From JALYQB01 sp035640155 (GTDB lineage: Bacteria > Actinomycetota > Actinomycetes > Mycobacteriales > Pseudonocardiaceae): 13,538 nucleotides of DNA. The first letter of the stretch is position 1, and each line of letters starts with the position of its first letter. The notes below the pieces were generated by a model that saw nothing but the letters and a program-made list of their open reading frames with translations, was not told where the DNA came from and ran no database searches. This document shows positions 6,423 through 13,365 of this stretch, in pieces. The stretch lies in NCBI GenBank assembly GCA_035640155.1, contig DASQWR010000245.1, forward strand, positions 1 to 13,538, in the 5' to 3' direction. The position numbers and the translations under genes were made by a program.

Positions 6423-7507
6423 TGACCGAGCGCAGGGGGGGACTCGGTCGTGGTCTGGCCGCGCTGATCCCCAGTGGACTGCCAGTGTCATCAGGGGATG
6501 CCGAGTCCCGGCCGGAGACCTCTGGACCGCAGCCGGACCGAGGTGCGCCACGCGGCGACGTGGCGGGCGCGGTGTACCAGGAGGTGTCGATCGACGCGAT
6601 CGTTCCCAACTCCCGGCAGCCGCGGCACGTGTTCGACGAGGAGTCACTCGGCGAGTTGGAGCATTCCATCCGCGAGTTCGGCCTGATGCAGCCGATCGTG
6701 GTGCGCACGACCGGGGCAGGTCGCTACGAGCTGGTGATGGGGGAGCGGCGGTGGCGCGCTGCCCAGCAGGCCGGGCTGGAGCACATCCCGGCCATCGTCC
6801 GGCACACCGCGGACGATGCGATGCTTCGCGACGCCCTGCTGGAGAACATCCATCGAGTGCAGCTCAACCCGCTGGAGGAGGCGGCGGCGTACCAGCAGCT
6901 GCTGGAGGAGTTCGACGTGACGCATGAGGAGCTCGCCTCGCGGATCGGCCGCAGCCGGCCAGTCATCACCAACACCATCCGTCTGCTGCGGCTGCCGGTC
7001 GCGGTGCAGCGCCGGCTCGCCGCGGGGGTACTGTCCGCGGGACACGCCCGCGCGTTGTTGAGCCTCGAGGGTGCCGGCGCGCAGGAGGAGCTCGCCGGGC
7101 GCATCGTCGCCGAGGGGATGTCGGTGCGTGCCACCGAGGAGGCCGTCACCGTGGCGCGGAGGACTCCCGGGGCCAGCCGGCCAGCCGGGCCAGCGCCCCG
7201 GCGACCGCTGCAGGCACCAGGTCTACAGGGACTCGCCGAGCGCCTCTCCGACGGCTTCGACACCCGCGTCAAGATCGACCTGGGTCGACGCAAGGGCCGC
7301 ATCGTGATCGAGTTCGGGTCCGTGGACGACCTTGAGCGCATCGTGTCGCTGATGGACCCCGAGCAGCGCGACCCCGAGCAACGCAGCGACGTCGCGGGAA
7401 CGGCCCGAGCGGCTTCACGGGGCGCCGCGGCGCACGGCCTGCTCGACGAGCCCGGCGAAAACCGACCCGAGGTCGGACCCGGCACAGTCGATGGCCATCG
7501 GCAGTAA
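6422..7507 (+). CDS. parB: Chromosome partitioning protein ParB (Spo0J)
   Basis: ParB is a CTP-dependent clamp that loads at parS, spreads, stimulates ParA and helps load SMC. In the 361-residue product, residues 4-16 (RRGGLGRGLAALI) form the ParA-activating peptide. The N-terminal CTPase domain contains RQPR at 65-68, GERRWRAA at 107-114 and ENIHR at 141-145. A helix-turn-helix (THEELASRIGRSRPVITNTIRLLRLP) lies at about 167-192. The dimerisation domain ends with VDDLERIVSLM at 301-311. The following 50 residues are beyond the usual family end: they start with a duplicated DPEQR and continue on the antisense of the ddl 3' end. The start ATG overlaps the parA stop. The last 93 bp overlap the convergent ddl gene. 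Confidence 0.96.
   Translation: MTERRGGLGRGLAALIPSGLPVSSGDAESRPETSGPQPDRGAPRGDVAGAVYQEVSIDAIVPNSRQPRHVFDEESLGELEHSIREFGLMQPIVVRTTGAGRYELVMGERRWRAAQQAGLEHIPAIVRHTADDAMLRDALLENIHRVQLNPLEEAAAYQQLLEEFDVTHEELASRIGRSRPVITNTIRLLRLPVAVQRRLAAGVLSAGHARALLSLEGAGAQEELAGRIVAEGMSVRATEEAVTVARRTPGASRPAGPAPRRPLQAPGLQGLAERLSDGFDTRVKIDLGRRKGRIVIEFGSVDDLERIVSLMDPEQRDPEQRSDVAGTARAASRGAAAHGLLDEPGENRPEVGPGTVDGHRQ
7355..7384 (+). repeat. 15-bp tandem duplication in parB 3' end
   Basis: GACCCCGAGCAGCGC (7355-7369) is followed directly by GACCCCGAGCAACGC (7370-7384), one mismatch. It encodes DPEQRDPEQR immediately after the conserved end of the ParB dimerisation domain, at the start of the unusual C-terminal extension. 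Confidence 0.85.
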
Positions 7508-8368
7508 CGAGGTCTCGGTGAGCCCCGGTGCCACGTTGACCTCGAGGAAATGGGCCACCCCGTCCGGGGTGACGACCGCGTCGGTACGCGAGAGGTCCCG
7601 CAGCCCAAGCAGCCGGTGCGCGGCGACCGCCAGTTCCTCCACCGCGGCGGCGGCTCCGGGATCCAGCCGGGCCGGCGCGTGGAAGGTGGTGAGCCCGGCG
7701 GTGTAGCGGGCGGCATAGTCGTACACCCCGGTCCCGGGATCGACCTCCACTGCCGGTAGGGCGCGCGGACCGTCGGCATCCTCAAGCACCGTGATCGCCA
7801 CCTCGACACCGTCGACGTAACGCTCGGCGAGCACGGTGTCGCCGTAGGCCAGGCATCCGACCATCGCGGCGGGCAGCTCGTCGGGCTCATGCACCACGTG
7901 GGCACCGAGCGCCGAACCGCCCTGGTCCGGCTTGAGCATCAGTGGCAGTCCCAGCCGGGTGGTCAGCGCGTCGAGCACCGCCCGGGCCCCGAGGTCACGG
8001 AAGGCGGCGTGCGGCAGCGCGATCCAGCTCGGGGTGGCGTACCCGGCGCGCGCGAGCTCCGCCTTCGCGCACGGCTTGTCCCAGGCGCGCCGGCACGCAC
8101 GTGGATCAGTACCCACGTAGGGTATCTCCAACATCTCCAGTACCGACTGGATCGCCCCGTTCTCCCCCGCCCCGCCGTGCAGCGCCACGACGACCGCGGC
8201 AGGGCGATGCTCCGCCAGCCGCGCGACCAGCGTGGCGTCGGCGTCGCACTCCGCCACGGCGAGCCCGGCCCGGCGCAGTGCCGCGGACACTCGCCGGCCG
8301 GAGCGCAGTGACACCTCGCGCTCATGGGACAGCCCCCCGGCCAGCACCACGACATGACGATCGGCCAC
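7415..8368 (-). CDS. ddl: D-alanine--D-alanine ligase family protein
   Basis: An ATP-grasp enzyme that joins two D-alanines for the peptidoglycan stem peptide. In this 317-residue product the DdlB residues I recall can be placed: triad Glu16 (SHEREVSL), Ser152 (GGSALG) and Tyr222 (YDYAARY); ATP lysines Lys98 and Lys146; Arg261; and metal ligands Asp263, Glu276 and Asn278 (FLEVNVAPG). Differences from DdlB are Arg221 for the loop lysine, Ala153 for the second serine, and NVAPGLT for NTSPGMT. The omega-loop Tyr favours a D-Ala rather than D-Lac specificity. I chose GTG 8368 because it gives normal spacing to Glu16; GTG 8407 with GAGGAG six bases upstream is a real alternative (330 aa). The 3' end overlaps parB by 93 bp. 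It could be a paralogue of a second ddl elsewhere. Confidence 0.88.
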   Translation of the reverse strand: MADRHVVVLAGGLSHEREVSLRSGRRVSAALRRAGLAVAECDADATLVARLAEHRPAAVVVALHGGAGENGAIQSVLEMLEIPYVGTDPRACRRAWDKPCAKAELARAGYATPSWIALPHAAFRDLGARAVLDALTTRLGLPLMLKPDQGGSALGAHVVHEPDELPAAMVGCLAYGDTVLAERYVDGVEVAITVLEDADGPRALPAVEVDPGTGVYDYAARYTAGLTTFHAPARLDPGAAAAVEELAVAAHRLLGLRDLSRTDAVVTPDGVAHFLEVNVAPGLTETSLLPMAIDCAGSDLGSVFAGLVEQAVRRGAP

Positions 8369-8435
8369 GGTACGTTCGCCTCCGGGCACTCCTCGGGATC
8401 GATCCACAATGGACTCCTCGGGACGCGCCCGGCCG

Positions 8436-8459
8436 AGAGCCCCTTCTGGGACGGGCTCT
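8436..8459 (-). terminator. Possible hairpin terminator between aminotransferase gene and ddl
   Basis: AGAGCCC (8436-8442) and GGGCTCT (8453-8459) form a 7-bp perfect stem with a 10-base loop, 36 bases past the stop of the leftward aminotransferase gene and before ddl. There is no U-tract, so it may instead be an attenuating or processing structure. Just beside it, GGACGTTGCGG is repeated directly at 8465-8475 and 8482-8492. Confidence 0.35.
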
Positions 8460-8494
8460 GCTGGGGACGTTGCGGGCTGGTGGACGTTGCGGTG

Positions 8495-9808
8495 TCAGGC
8501 CGTGTCCGGCGACGGTGCCAGCGGGCCGGACACCGCGCGCGGGCTGACACTACCGAAGGTCGCCAGCAGCTCGGTCTCGCCGTCGAGGACGGTGGCGAGC
8601 CGCCGCACTCCCTCGGTGATCCGCTCTGGAGTGGGGTAGCAGAACGACAGTCGCATCTGCCGGCTGCCGAAGTTGTCCGCGTAGAACGCGGTGCCCGGCA
8701 CGTAGGCTACCCGATGGGTCACCGCGCGGGGCAGCATCGCCTTGGTGTCCAGACCCTCCGGAACGGTGAGCCAGACGTAGAAGCCACCGGCAGGGTGCGT
8801 CCACGTGCACCCCGGCAGGTAATGCTCGAGCGCGTCGAGCATCGCGTCGCACCGCTCGCGGTACGCCTCGCGGTATGTCTTGATCAGGCCCTTCCAGTCG
8901 TGCGTCCTGAGGTAGCGTGACACCACGGTCTGGGTGAAGATCGGCGGGCACAGCGTCGCCGACTCCGCGGCCAGCACCAGCTTCTCCCGCACGGCGTGTG
9001 GCGCCAGCGCCCATCCCACCCGCAGACCGGGGGCGAAGGTCTTGGAGAACGACCCCAGATAGACGACGTTGGCCGGTTCGCGGGCACGCATCGCCGGGTA
9101 GGTCTGGCCCTCGAAGCCGAGCAACCCGTACGGGTTGTCCTCGATCACCAGCACGTCGCGCTCAGCACAGATCTCCAGGATCTCGGCGCGCCGCGAGACG
9201 GCGAGTGTCACCCCGGCGGGGTTGTGGAAGTTCGGCACCGTGTAGAGGAACTTCGGGGTGCGGCCCTGGACTCGCAGCGCGCTCAGTGCAGAGCGCAGCG
9301 CGTCCGGCACCAGCCCGTCGTCGTCCATCGCGACGTGCACCACCTGCGCCTGGTAGGAGGCGAACGTGGTCAACGCGCCGACGTAGGACGGCGCCTCGGC
9401 GAGCACCACGTCGTCGGGGTCGCAGAAGATGCGGGTGACCATGTCCAGGGCCATCTGCGAGCCCACGGTCACCGTGACGTCGTCCGGGTGGGCGGAGATG
9501 CCCTCCAGCGCCATCACCTCGCAGATCTGCTCCCGCAGCTCAGGAGTGCCCTGCGCGGAGCCGTACTGCAGCGCCGTCAGGCCTTCGGAACTCACCACTC
9601 GAGCCACTTCCCCGGCCAGCGACTCCATCGGCAGCACCGGCAGGTAGGGCATGCCACCGGCCAGGGACACCACCTCGGGACGGCTCGCGACGGCGAAGAG
9701 CGCCCGGACCTGCGATGCGGTCATCCCCACAGTGCGCCGGGCGTAGCGGTGCAGGTGCGGGTCGAGGCTGCGCTGCGTGGCGCGCTCCGGCTGCTGGGCT
9801 TGCGTCAT
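8495..9808 (-). CDS. PLP-dependent aminotransferase, class I/II (2-aminoadipate transaminase/MocR-type fold)
   Basis: A fold-type I pyridoxal-phosphate enzyme that moves amino groups between amino acids and 2-oxo acids; the substrate cannot be read from the sequence. The 437-residue product has the typical landmarks: VVSLAGGMP near 47-54, YGSAQGTPELRE at 82-93, TVPNFHNPAGVTL with Asn196, EDNPYG with Asp224 and Tyr227, the PLP lysine Lys256 in SFSKTFAPGLRVGW, and the carboxylate-binding Arg386 in RQMRLSF. No GntR-type DNA-binding domain precedes it, so it is a free-standing enzyme rather than a MocR regulator. The ATG at 9808 is favoured; the frame is open to 9838, but the family pattern does not need it, and only a weak GAG lies upstream. 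It is leftward and upstream of ddl, 126 bp apart. Confidence 0.92.
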   Translation of the reverse strand: MTQAQQPERATQRSLDPHLHRYARRTVGMTASQVRALFAVASRPEVVSLAGGMPYLPVLPMESLAGEVARVVSSEGLTALQYGSAQGTPELREQICEVMALEGISAHPDDVTVTVGSQMALDMVTRIFCDPDDVVLAEAPSYVGALTTFASYQAQVVHVAMDDDGLVPDALRSALSALRVQGRTPKFLYTVPNFHNPAGVTLAVSRRAEILEICAERDVLVIEDNPYGLLGFEGQTYPAMRAREPANVVYLGSFSKTFAPGLRVGWALAPHAVREKLVLAAESATLCPPIFTQTVVSRYLRTHDWKGLIKTYREAYRERCDAMLDALEHYLPGCTWTHPAGGFYVWLTVPEGLDTKAMLPRAVTHRVAYVPGTAFYADNFGSRQMRLSFCYPTPERITEGVRRLATVLDGETELLATFGSVSPRAVSGPLAPSPDTA

Positions 9809-9850
9809 GGGAGTCTCAAAGTCGTCAGGGTGCCCCACTGGTCAGGTGCC

Positions 9851-9856
9851 AGTGTA
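9851..9856 (-). promoter_or_regulatory. Candidate -10 for the aminotransferase gene
   Basis: Minus-strand TACACT fits the TAnnnT -10 pattern and would give a leader of about 36 nt. I see no recognisable -35 at normal spacing, so this is weak. Confidence 0.3.
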
Positions 9857-9901
9857 GGTGCCGGTCGACGCCGGAGACCCGGTGGCGACTGCCGGAGGTG
9901 C

Positions 9902-9966
9902 CCACCGGAACGAGCCAGCGGGACCAACCGGCGGCATCAGCCAGCGGGACCAACCGGCGGGACCAC
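9902..9966. repeat. 13-bp tandem repeat array between divergent genes
   Basis: The clearest part is a 22-bp direct repeat, AGCCAGCGGGACCAACCGGCGG, whose copies lie at 9913-9934 and 9939-9960 (period 26). It resolves into units of 13: CCAGCGGGACCAA (9915-9927), CCGGCGGCATCAG (9928-9940), CCAGCGGGACCAA (9941-9953), CCGGCGGGACCAC (9954-9966), with a diverged unit before them (9902-9914, 9 of 13 matches). It sits between the starts of the aminotransferase and acetyltransferase genes and ends about 8 bp before the candidate -35 of the latter, a position suited to an operator. Confidence 0.75.
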
Positions 9967-9973
9967 GTGCACC

Positions 9974-10003
9974 TTCTCACCCCAGTGGTCACCGGCATAT
10001 GCT
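9974..10003 (+). promoter_or_regulatory. Candidate promoter of the acetyltransferase gene
   Basis: -35-like TTCTCA (9974-9979), an 18-base spacer and -10-like TATGCT (9998-10003). The -10 fits TAnnnT; the -35 matches four of six. The leader would be about 60 nt. Consensus matching only. Confidence 0.3.
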
Positions 10004-10067
10004 CGTATGACGGGCCCTGCAGGAGGTCTGGTGCTGGCGAGGGAACGCGGAGCGGGAGGGAGATCCG

Positions 10068-10697
10068 GTGTCCCGTCGGGTCGTCGGGGTCACTCTGGAC
10101 AACCTCGACCAACTGCCCAAGCAATGCCGCCGGTGCGTCTTCTGGGAGCTCGCGCCGCACATCCGGGAGCAGGCCGAGGACTTCGGCCAGACCGAGCTGG
10201 AGAAGGAGGCATGGGTCTCCGGCGTCCTGCTGGAGTGGGGCTCGTGCGGGCGCATCGTGATGGTCGGCGACGTTCCGGCCGGCTACGTGCTCTATGCCCC
10301 ACCCGCAGCGGTACCCCGGGCCGCGGCGTTCCCCACCTCGCCGGTCAGTGCGGACGCGGTGCTGCTCACCGCACTGCGGGTGCTGCCGGAGTTCGGTGGC
10401 GGCGGGCTGGCACGGATGCTCGTGCAGGCCGTGGCCAAGGACCTGACCCGGCGGGGCGTGAAGGCTGTGGAGGCGTTCGGGGATGCCCGCCCGGACGAGA
10501 CCTCCTCGTGCGTGGTGCCTGCCGCGTTCCTGCAGCAGGTCGGCTTCAAGACGGTGCGCCCGCACCCGCGGTGGCCCCGGCTGCGGCTGGAGCTGCGGAC
10601 AGCCCTGACCTGGAAGGAAGACGTCGAGGCGGCGTTGGAGCGGTTGCTCGGGTCGATGACCATCGGGGCGGTGGAACCGAGCCTGCACCCGACCTGA
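10068..10697 (+). CDS. GNAT-like acetyltransferase beside cwlM
   Basis: A probable acyltransferase of the GNAT fold; substrate unknown. The 209-residue product has a weak acetyl-CoA loop: ALRVLPEFGGGGLARMLVQAVAKDLTRRG at about 102-130 occupies the motif A position, with GGGG in place of the usual R/Q-x-x-G-x-G/A, and a later beta-strand/helix AFLQQVGFKTVRPHP at 153-167 resembles motif B (xxxLGFxxv). The N-terminus carries Cys20-x2-Cys23 in LPKQCRRCVFWEL, a Cys pair I recall from actinobacterial homologues at this locus (the Rv3916c position in M. tuberculosis). GTG 10068 has GGGAGG eight bases upstream. It is transcribed toward cwlM, with only 8 bp between the two stops. A structural or regulatory role rather than catalysis is possible. 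Confidence 0.8.
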   Translation: MSRRVVGVTLDNLDQLPKQCRRCVFWELAPHIREQAEDFGQTELEKEAWVSGVLLEWGSCGRIVMVGDVPAGYVLYAPPAAVPRAAAFPTSPVSADAVLLTALRVLPEFGGGGLARMLVQAVAKDLTRRGVKAVEAFGDARPDETSSCVVPAAFLQQVGFKTVRPHPRWPRLRLELRTALTWKEDVEAALERLLGSMTIGAVEPSLHPT

Positions 10698-10705
10698 GCG
10701 ACCCG

Positions 10706-11842
10706 CTACTCCGCCTTGGCGAGCTCACCGCGCAACAGGTCGGCGAAGGTGAACGTCCCGGTCGGCTGGTCGTTCTCCCCCAGCAGGTAGAGCCGCTTGA
10801 CGGCGATGAGGACTCCCTCCGCGACGACGTCGCGGAATGCGGGGTCGAGCAGCTTGCGGCGGTCGTGCGGGTGGGTGAGGTAGCCCAGCTCGAGGCGCAC
10901 CGCCGGCATCCGCGTCATGCGCAGCACCTCCCATGTCTTGGGATGGGTACCGCAGTCCAGCATGCCGGTGCGGTGCACCAGCTCCCGCTGCAGGAACCCG
11001 GCGAGTGCCTCGCCGACGGTGGACGTGGTGCCGTTGCCGGTGCCGAAGTGGAAGGTCGCGACGCCCTGCGCGTGCGGGGACCCGTTCGCGTCGGTGTGCA
11101 GGCAGAGCACCAGGTCGGCGCCGGCGTTGTTGGCGAAGGTCGCCCGCTGGGCTTCCGATGGGCTGCTGCTAGGGCCGCGGGAGAGCAGCGTCTCCATGCC
11201 GGTGGCCGCCATCCGGCCCTCCAGGCGCTGGGCGAGATCCCACATCAGGTCCGCCTCGGCGACGCCGTCGACGACGAAGCCGCGGTCGGGGCCGCCGTGG
11301 CTGGGATCGATGACGATCCGCTTGCCGCGCAGCGCCGGGCCGGATCGGCGGACCTGCTCCTGCTCTCGCAGGTAGACCGGCCTGCCACCCCCGATCCTGA
11401 GCCCGAGCTGGCGCAGCGCACGCAGCGTGCCCGGTCCGCACAGCCCGTCCACCTGGAGCCCGTAGTCGCGCTGGAAGCTGCGCAGCGCATGCTCGGTCTG
11501 CGGACCGAACACGCCGTCGGCGCGGCCGACGTCGTAGCCGAGCTGGAGCAGCCGTTCCTGCAGCGCGGCGACGTCGTCGCCACGCATGGGATGGCTCACG
11601 GAGTAGGTGAGGCTGCGGTCCCCGAGCCGCAGCCGTGCGTCACACAGCGCCTGGTAGGTGACAGGGCCGATGGTCCCGTCGACGGTGAGGCCACGACGCT
11701 GCTGGAACGCGCACACCGCATGCTCGACGGCGATGTCGAAGACGTCCGGCGCTGGTCCCGGCGGCAGCAGCCCCTGCGAGATCAGCATCGCCCGCAGCTC
11801 GGCCACCGCCGGTCCGAGGTCGCCGCGGCGCAGCAGCTGCAT
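10706..11842 (-). CDS. cwlM: CwlM-like N-acetylmuramoyl-L-alanine amidase homologue with two peptidoglycan-binding domains
   Basis: The 378-residue product has two PG_binding_1 repeats (about 5-70, with AFQQRRGLTVDGTIGPVTY, and about 86-146, with SFQRDYGLQVDGLCGPGT) followed by an Amidase_3 domain (about 174-352). The zinc and catalytic positions are intact: His182 (DPSHGG), Glu196, His249 (CLHTDAN) and Glu318 (RLELGYLTHP). There is no signal peptide or membrane segment, so it should be cytoplasmic. In mycobacteria the homologue CwlM acts inside the cell, stimulating MurA after phosphorylation by PknB. The tail here has TGTFTF at 361-366, which resembles the mycobacterial phospho-site as I recall it. 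Position next to the thioredoxin operon matches mycobacterial order. ATG 11842 follows GAGGG closely. It could retain hydrolase activity. Confidence 0.9.
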   Translation of the reverse strand: MQLLRRGDLGPAVAELRAMLISQGLLPPGPAPDVFDIAVEHAVCAFQQRRGLTVDGTIGPVTYQALCDARLRLGDRSLTYSVSHPMRGDDVAALQERLLQLGYDVGRADGVFGPQTEHALRSFQRDYGLQVDGLCGPGTLRALRQLGLRIGGGRPVYLREQEQVRRSGPALRGKRIVIDPSHGGPDRGFVVDGVAEADLMWDLAQRLEGRMAATGMETLLSRGPSSSPSEAQRATFANNAGADLVLCLHTDANGSPHAQGVATFHFGTGNGTTSTVGEALAGFLQRELVHRTGMLDCGTHPKTWEVLRMTRMPAVRLELGYLTHPHDRRKLLDPAFRDVVAEGVLIAVKRLYLLGENDQPTGTFTFADLLRGELAKAE

Positions 11843-11894
11843 GCACCCTCACTTCGCTCTCGGGCACCGGTGCACGGGACCGCACCGGCGGGGG

Positions 11895-11922
11895 ACATGA
11901 GGACTCCTCATGTGAGGGCTCA
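11895..11922. promoter_or_regulatory. Overlapping palindromes upstream of cwlM
   Basis: ACATGAGGACTCCTCATGT (11895-11913) is a perfect inverted repeat with 9-bp arms about a single central base. It overlaps CCTCA-TG-TGAGG (11906-11917) and TGAG-GG-CTCA (11913-11922), so four TGAG(G) half-sites alternate in orientation. They lie 53-80 bp upstream of the cwlM start in the trxA-cwlM gap, where a regulator operator could sit. A hairpin role is possible, but there is no U-tract. Nearer cwlM, CCGGTGC (11867-11873) and GCACCGG (11882-11888) form another small inverted repeat. Confidence 0.5.
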
Positions 11923-11935
11923 TTGTGCCCCTTGC

Positions 11936-11955
11936 CCCTGAGACGGTCGTCAGGG
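11936..11955 (-). terminator. Possible terminator after trxA
   Basis: CCCTGA (11936-11941) and TCAGGG (11950-11955) form a 6-bp stem with an 8-base loop, 43 bases past the trxA stop on the same strand. It lacks a U-run, which is common for actinobacterial terminators but makes the call weak. Confidence 0.4.
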
Positions 11956-11998
11956 CTGTCCGGTTGCGCGCCGGTCCCTCACAGCAGCGTCAGCAACC

Positions 11999-12328
11999 TC
12001 ACAGGTAGTCGGCGAGATCCGCGAGCAGCGCTGCCTTCGGCTTGGCGCCCATGATCTGCTTCACCGGCTTGCCGCCGCTGAACAGGATCATCGTGGGGAT
12101 CGACATGATCTGGTAGTCCCGCGCGGTGCTCGGGTTCGCGTCGATGTCCATCTTGGCGACGCTGAGCTTCGCACTGTTCTCGGAGGCGATCTCCTCGAGC
12201 ACCGGGGCCACCTGCCTGCACGGCCCGCACCAGGTCGCCCAGAAGTCGACCAGCACCGGCTTGTCGCTGCCCAGCACCTCGTTGCCGAAGGTCTGGTCGG
12301 TCACGTCCACGGTGGACTTGTCAGCCAT
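11999..12328 (-). CDS. trxA: Thioredoxin
   Basis: A small cytoplasmic dithiol reductant for ribonucleotide reductase, methionine sulfoxide reductases and peroxiredoxins. The 109-residue product has the classical active site WCGPC (Trp33, Cys34-Cys37) and the cis-proline Pro78 in IMSIPTMILF, with normal length and no signal peptide. ATG 12328 is preceded by AAGAGGAG, a strong ribosome-binding site. It follows trxB by 27 bases in the same direction and is almost certainly co-transcribed with its own reductase. In the mycobacterial order this is the trxC position. Confidence 0.97.
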   Translation of the reverse strand: MADKSTVDVTDQTFGNEVLGSDKPVLVDFWATWCGPCRQVAPVLEEIASENSAKLSVAKMDIDANPSTARDYQIMSIPTMILFSGGKPVKQIMGAKPKAALLADLADYL

Positions 12329-12355
12329 GTCTCTCCTCTTGGGGGATCGTCCGGG

Positions 12356-13336
12356 TCAGTTGCCGGGGCCGTAGCCGCCACCGACGAACTCGGGTGCCTT
12401 CTCCGCTGCGGGCTCGCCGTGCTCGGCGAGCCAGCGCTCGGCGTCGATCGCGGCAGCGCAGCCGGTGCCGGCTGCGGTGACGGCCTGCCGGTAGGTGTGG
12501 TCGACCAGGTCGCCGGCGGCGAAGACGCCGTCCAGGTTGGTCGTGGTGGTGGGCGTCGCCACCCGAACGTAGCCCTCGTCGTCGAGGTCGACCTGGCCAC
12601 GGACGAGCTCGCTGCGCGGATCGTGCCCGATCGCCACGAACATGCCGGTGACCTCCAGGGTGGTGCCGTCCGAGAGCTGCAGGCCGCTCACCCCGGTCTC
12701 CCCGAGCACCCGCTCGACGGTGACGCCGGTGCGCCAGCGGATCTTCTCGTTCGCCCGGGCGCGGTCGAGCATGATCCGGGAGGCCCGGAACTCCGCACGC
12801 CGGTGCACGATCGTCACCGAGCGGGCGAAGCGGGTGAGGAAGGTGGCCTCCTCCATCGCCGAGTCGCCACCCCCGATCACGGCGATGTCCTGGTCGCGGA
12901 AGAAGAACCCGTCGCAGGTGGCGCACGAGCTCACTCCGCGCCCGAGCAGCTCCTGCTCCCCGGGAACCCGGAGGTAGCGTGGCTCGGCGCCCATCGCGAG
13001 CACCACGGTGCGGCTCCGGTGGGTGGTGCCGTCCACGGTCACCGTCTTGACGTCTCCGGTGAGGTCGACGGACTCGACGTCGTGAGCGCGCAGGTCGGCA
13101 CCGAAGCGCTCGGCCTGGGCGCGCATCTGCTCCATCAGCTCCGGACCCATGATCCCGTCACGGAAGCCGGGGTAGTTCTCGACGTCGGTGGTCGTCATCA
13201 GTGCCCCGCCGTACTGGCTGCCCTCGAACACCAGGGGCACCAGTTGGGCGCGGGCCGCGTACACCGCGGCAGTGTAGCCGGCCGGACCGGAGCCGATGAT
13301 CACCAGGTCGCGGATCTGCTCGTTCACGTCTGCCAC
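12356..13336 (-). CDS. trxB: Thioredoxin-disulfide reductase
   Basis: An NADPH-dependent flavoenzyme that reduces thioredoxin. The 326-residue product has the FAD-binding GSGPAG at 15-20, the redox pair CATC at 138-141 (SSCATCDG), the NADPH-binding GGGDSA at 155-160 with HRR at 178-180, and the second FAD motif GVFAAGD ending near 276. It has the low-molecular-weight bacterial TrxR architecture. A 16-residue tail rich in Gly closes the protein. I chose GTG 13336 because AGGA sits seven bases upstream and the conserved region starts right after it; the frame is open to 13417, but that overlaps the preceding gene. It leads the trxB-trxA operon. Confidence 0.96.
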   Translation of the reverse strand: MADVNEQIRDLVIIGSGPAGYTAAVYAARAQLVPLVFEGSQYGGALMTTTDVENYPGFRDGIMGPELMEQMRAQAERFGADLRAHDVESVDLTGDVKTVTVDGTTHRSRTVVLAMGAEPRYLRVPGEQELLGRGVSSCATCDGFFFRDQDIAVIGGGDSAMEEATFLTRFARSVTIVHRRAEFRASRIMLDRARANEKIRWRTGVTVERVLGETGVSGLQLSDGTTLEVTGMFVAIGHDPRSELVRGQVDLDDEGYVRVATPTTTTNLDGVFAAGDLVDHTYRQAVTAAGTGCAAAIDAERWLAEHGEPAAEKAPEFVGGGYGPGN

Positions 13337-13365
13337 AACACGATCCTGGGGAAGCCTGTTCCCGG

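Noticed and set aside
8399..8407. DnaA-box-like CGATCCACA near the ddl start
   Set aside because: Two mismatches at the first two positions, isolated and far from the origin-side clusters; expected by chance.
8996..11941. A 981-codon open frame on the plus strand across three genes
   Set aside because: It is antisense to the aminotransferase and cwlM genes and out of frame with the acetyltransferase gene. The product is low-complexity Arg/His/Gln/Ala-rich, and no family is recognisable. Third-position GC in the real genes explains it.
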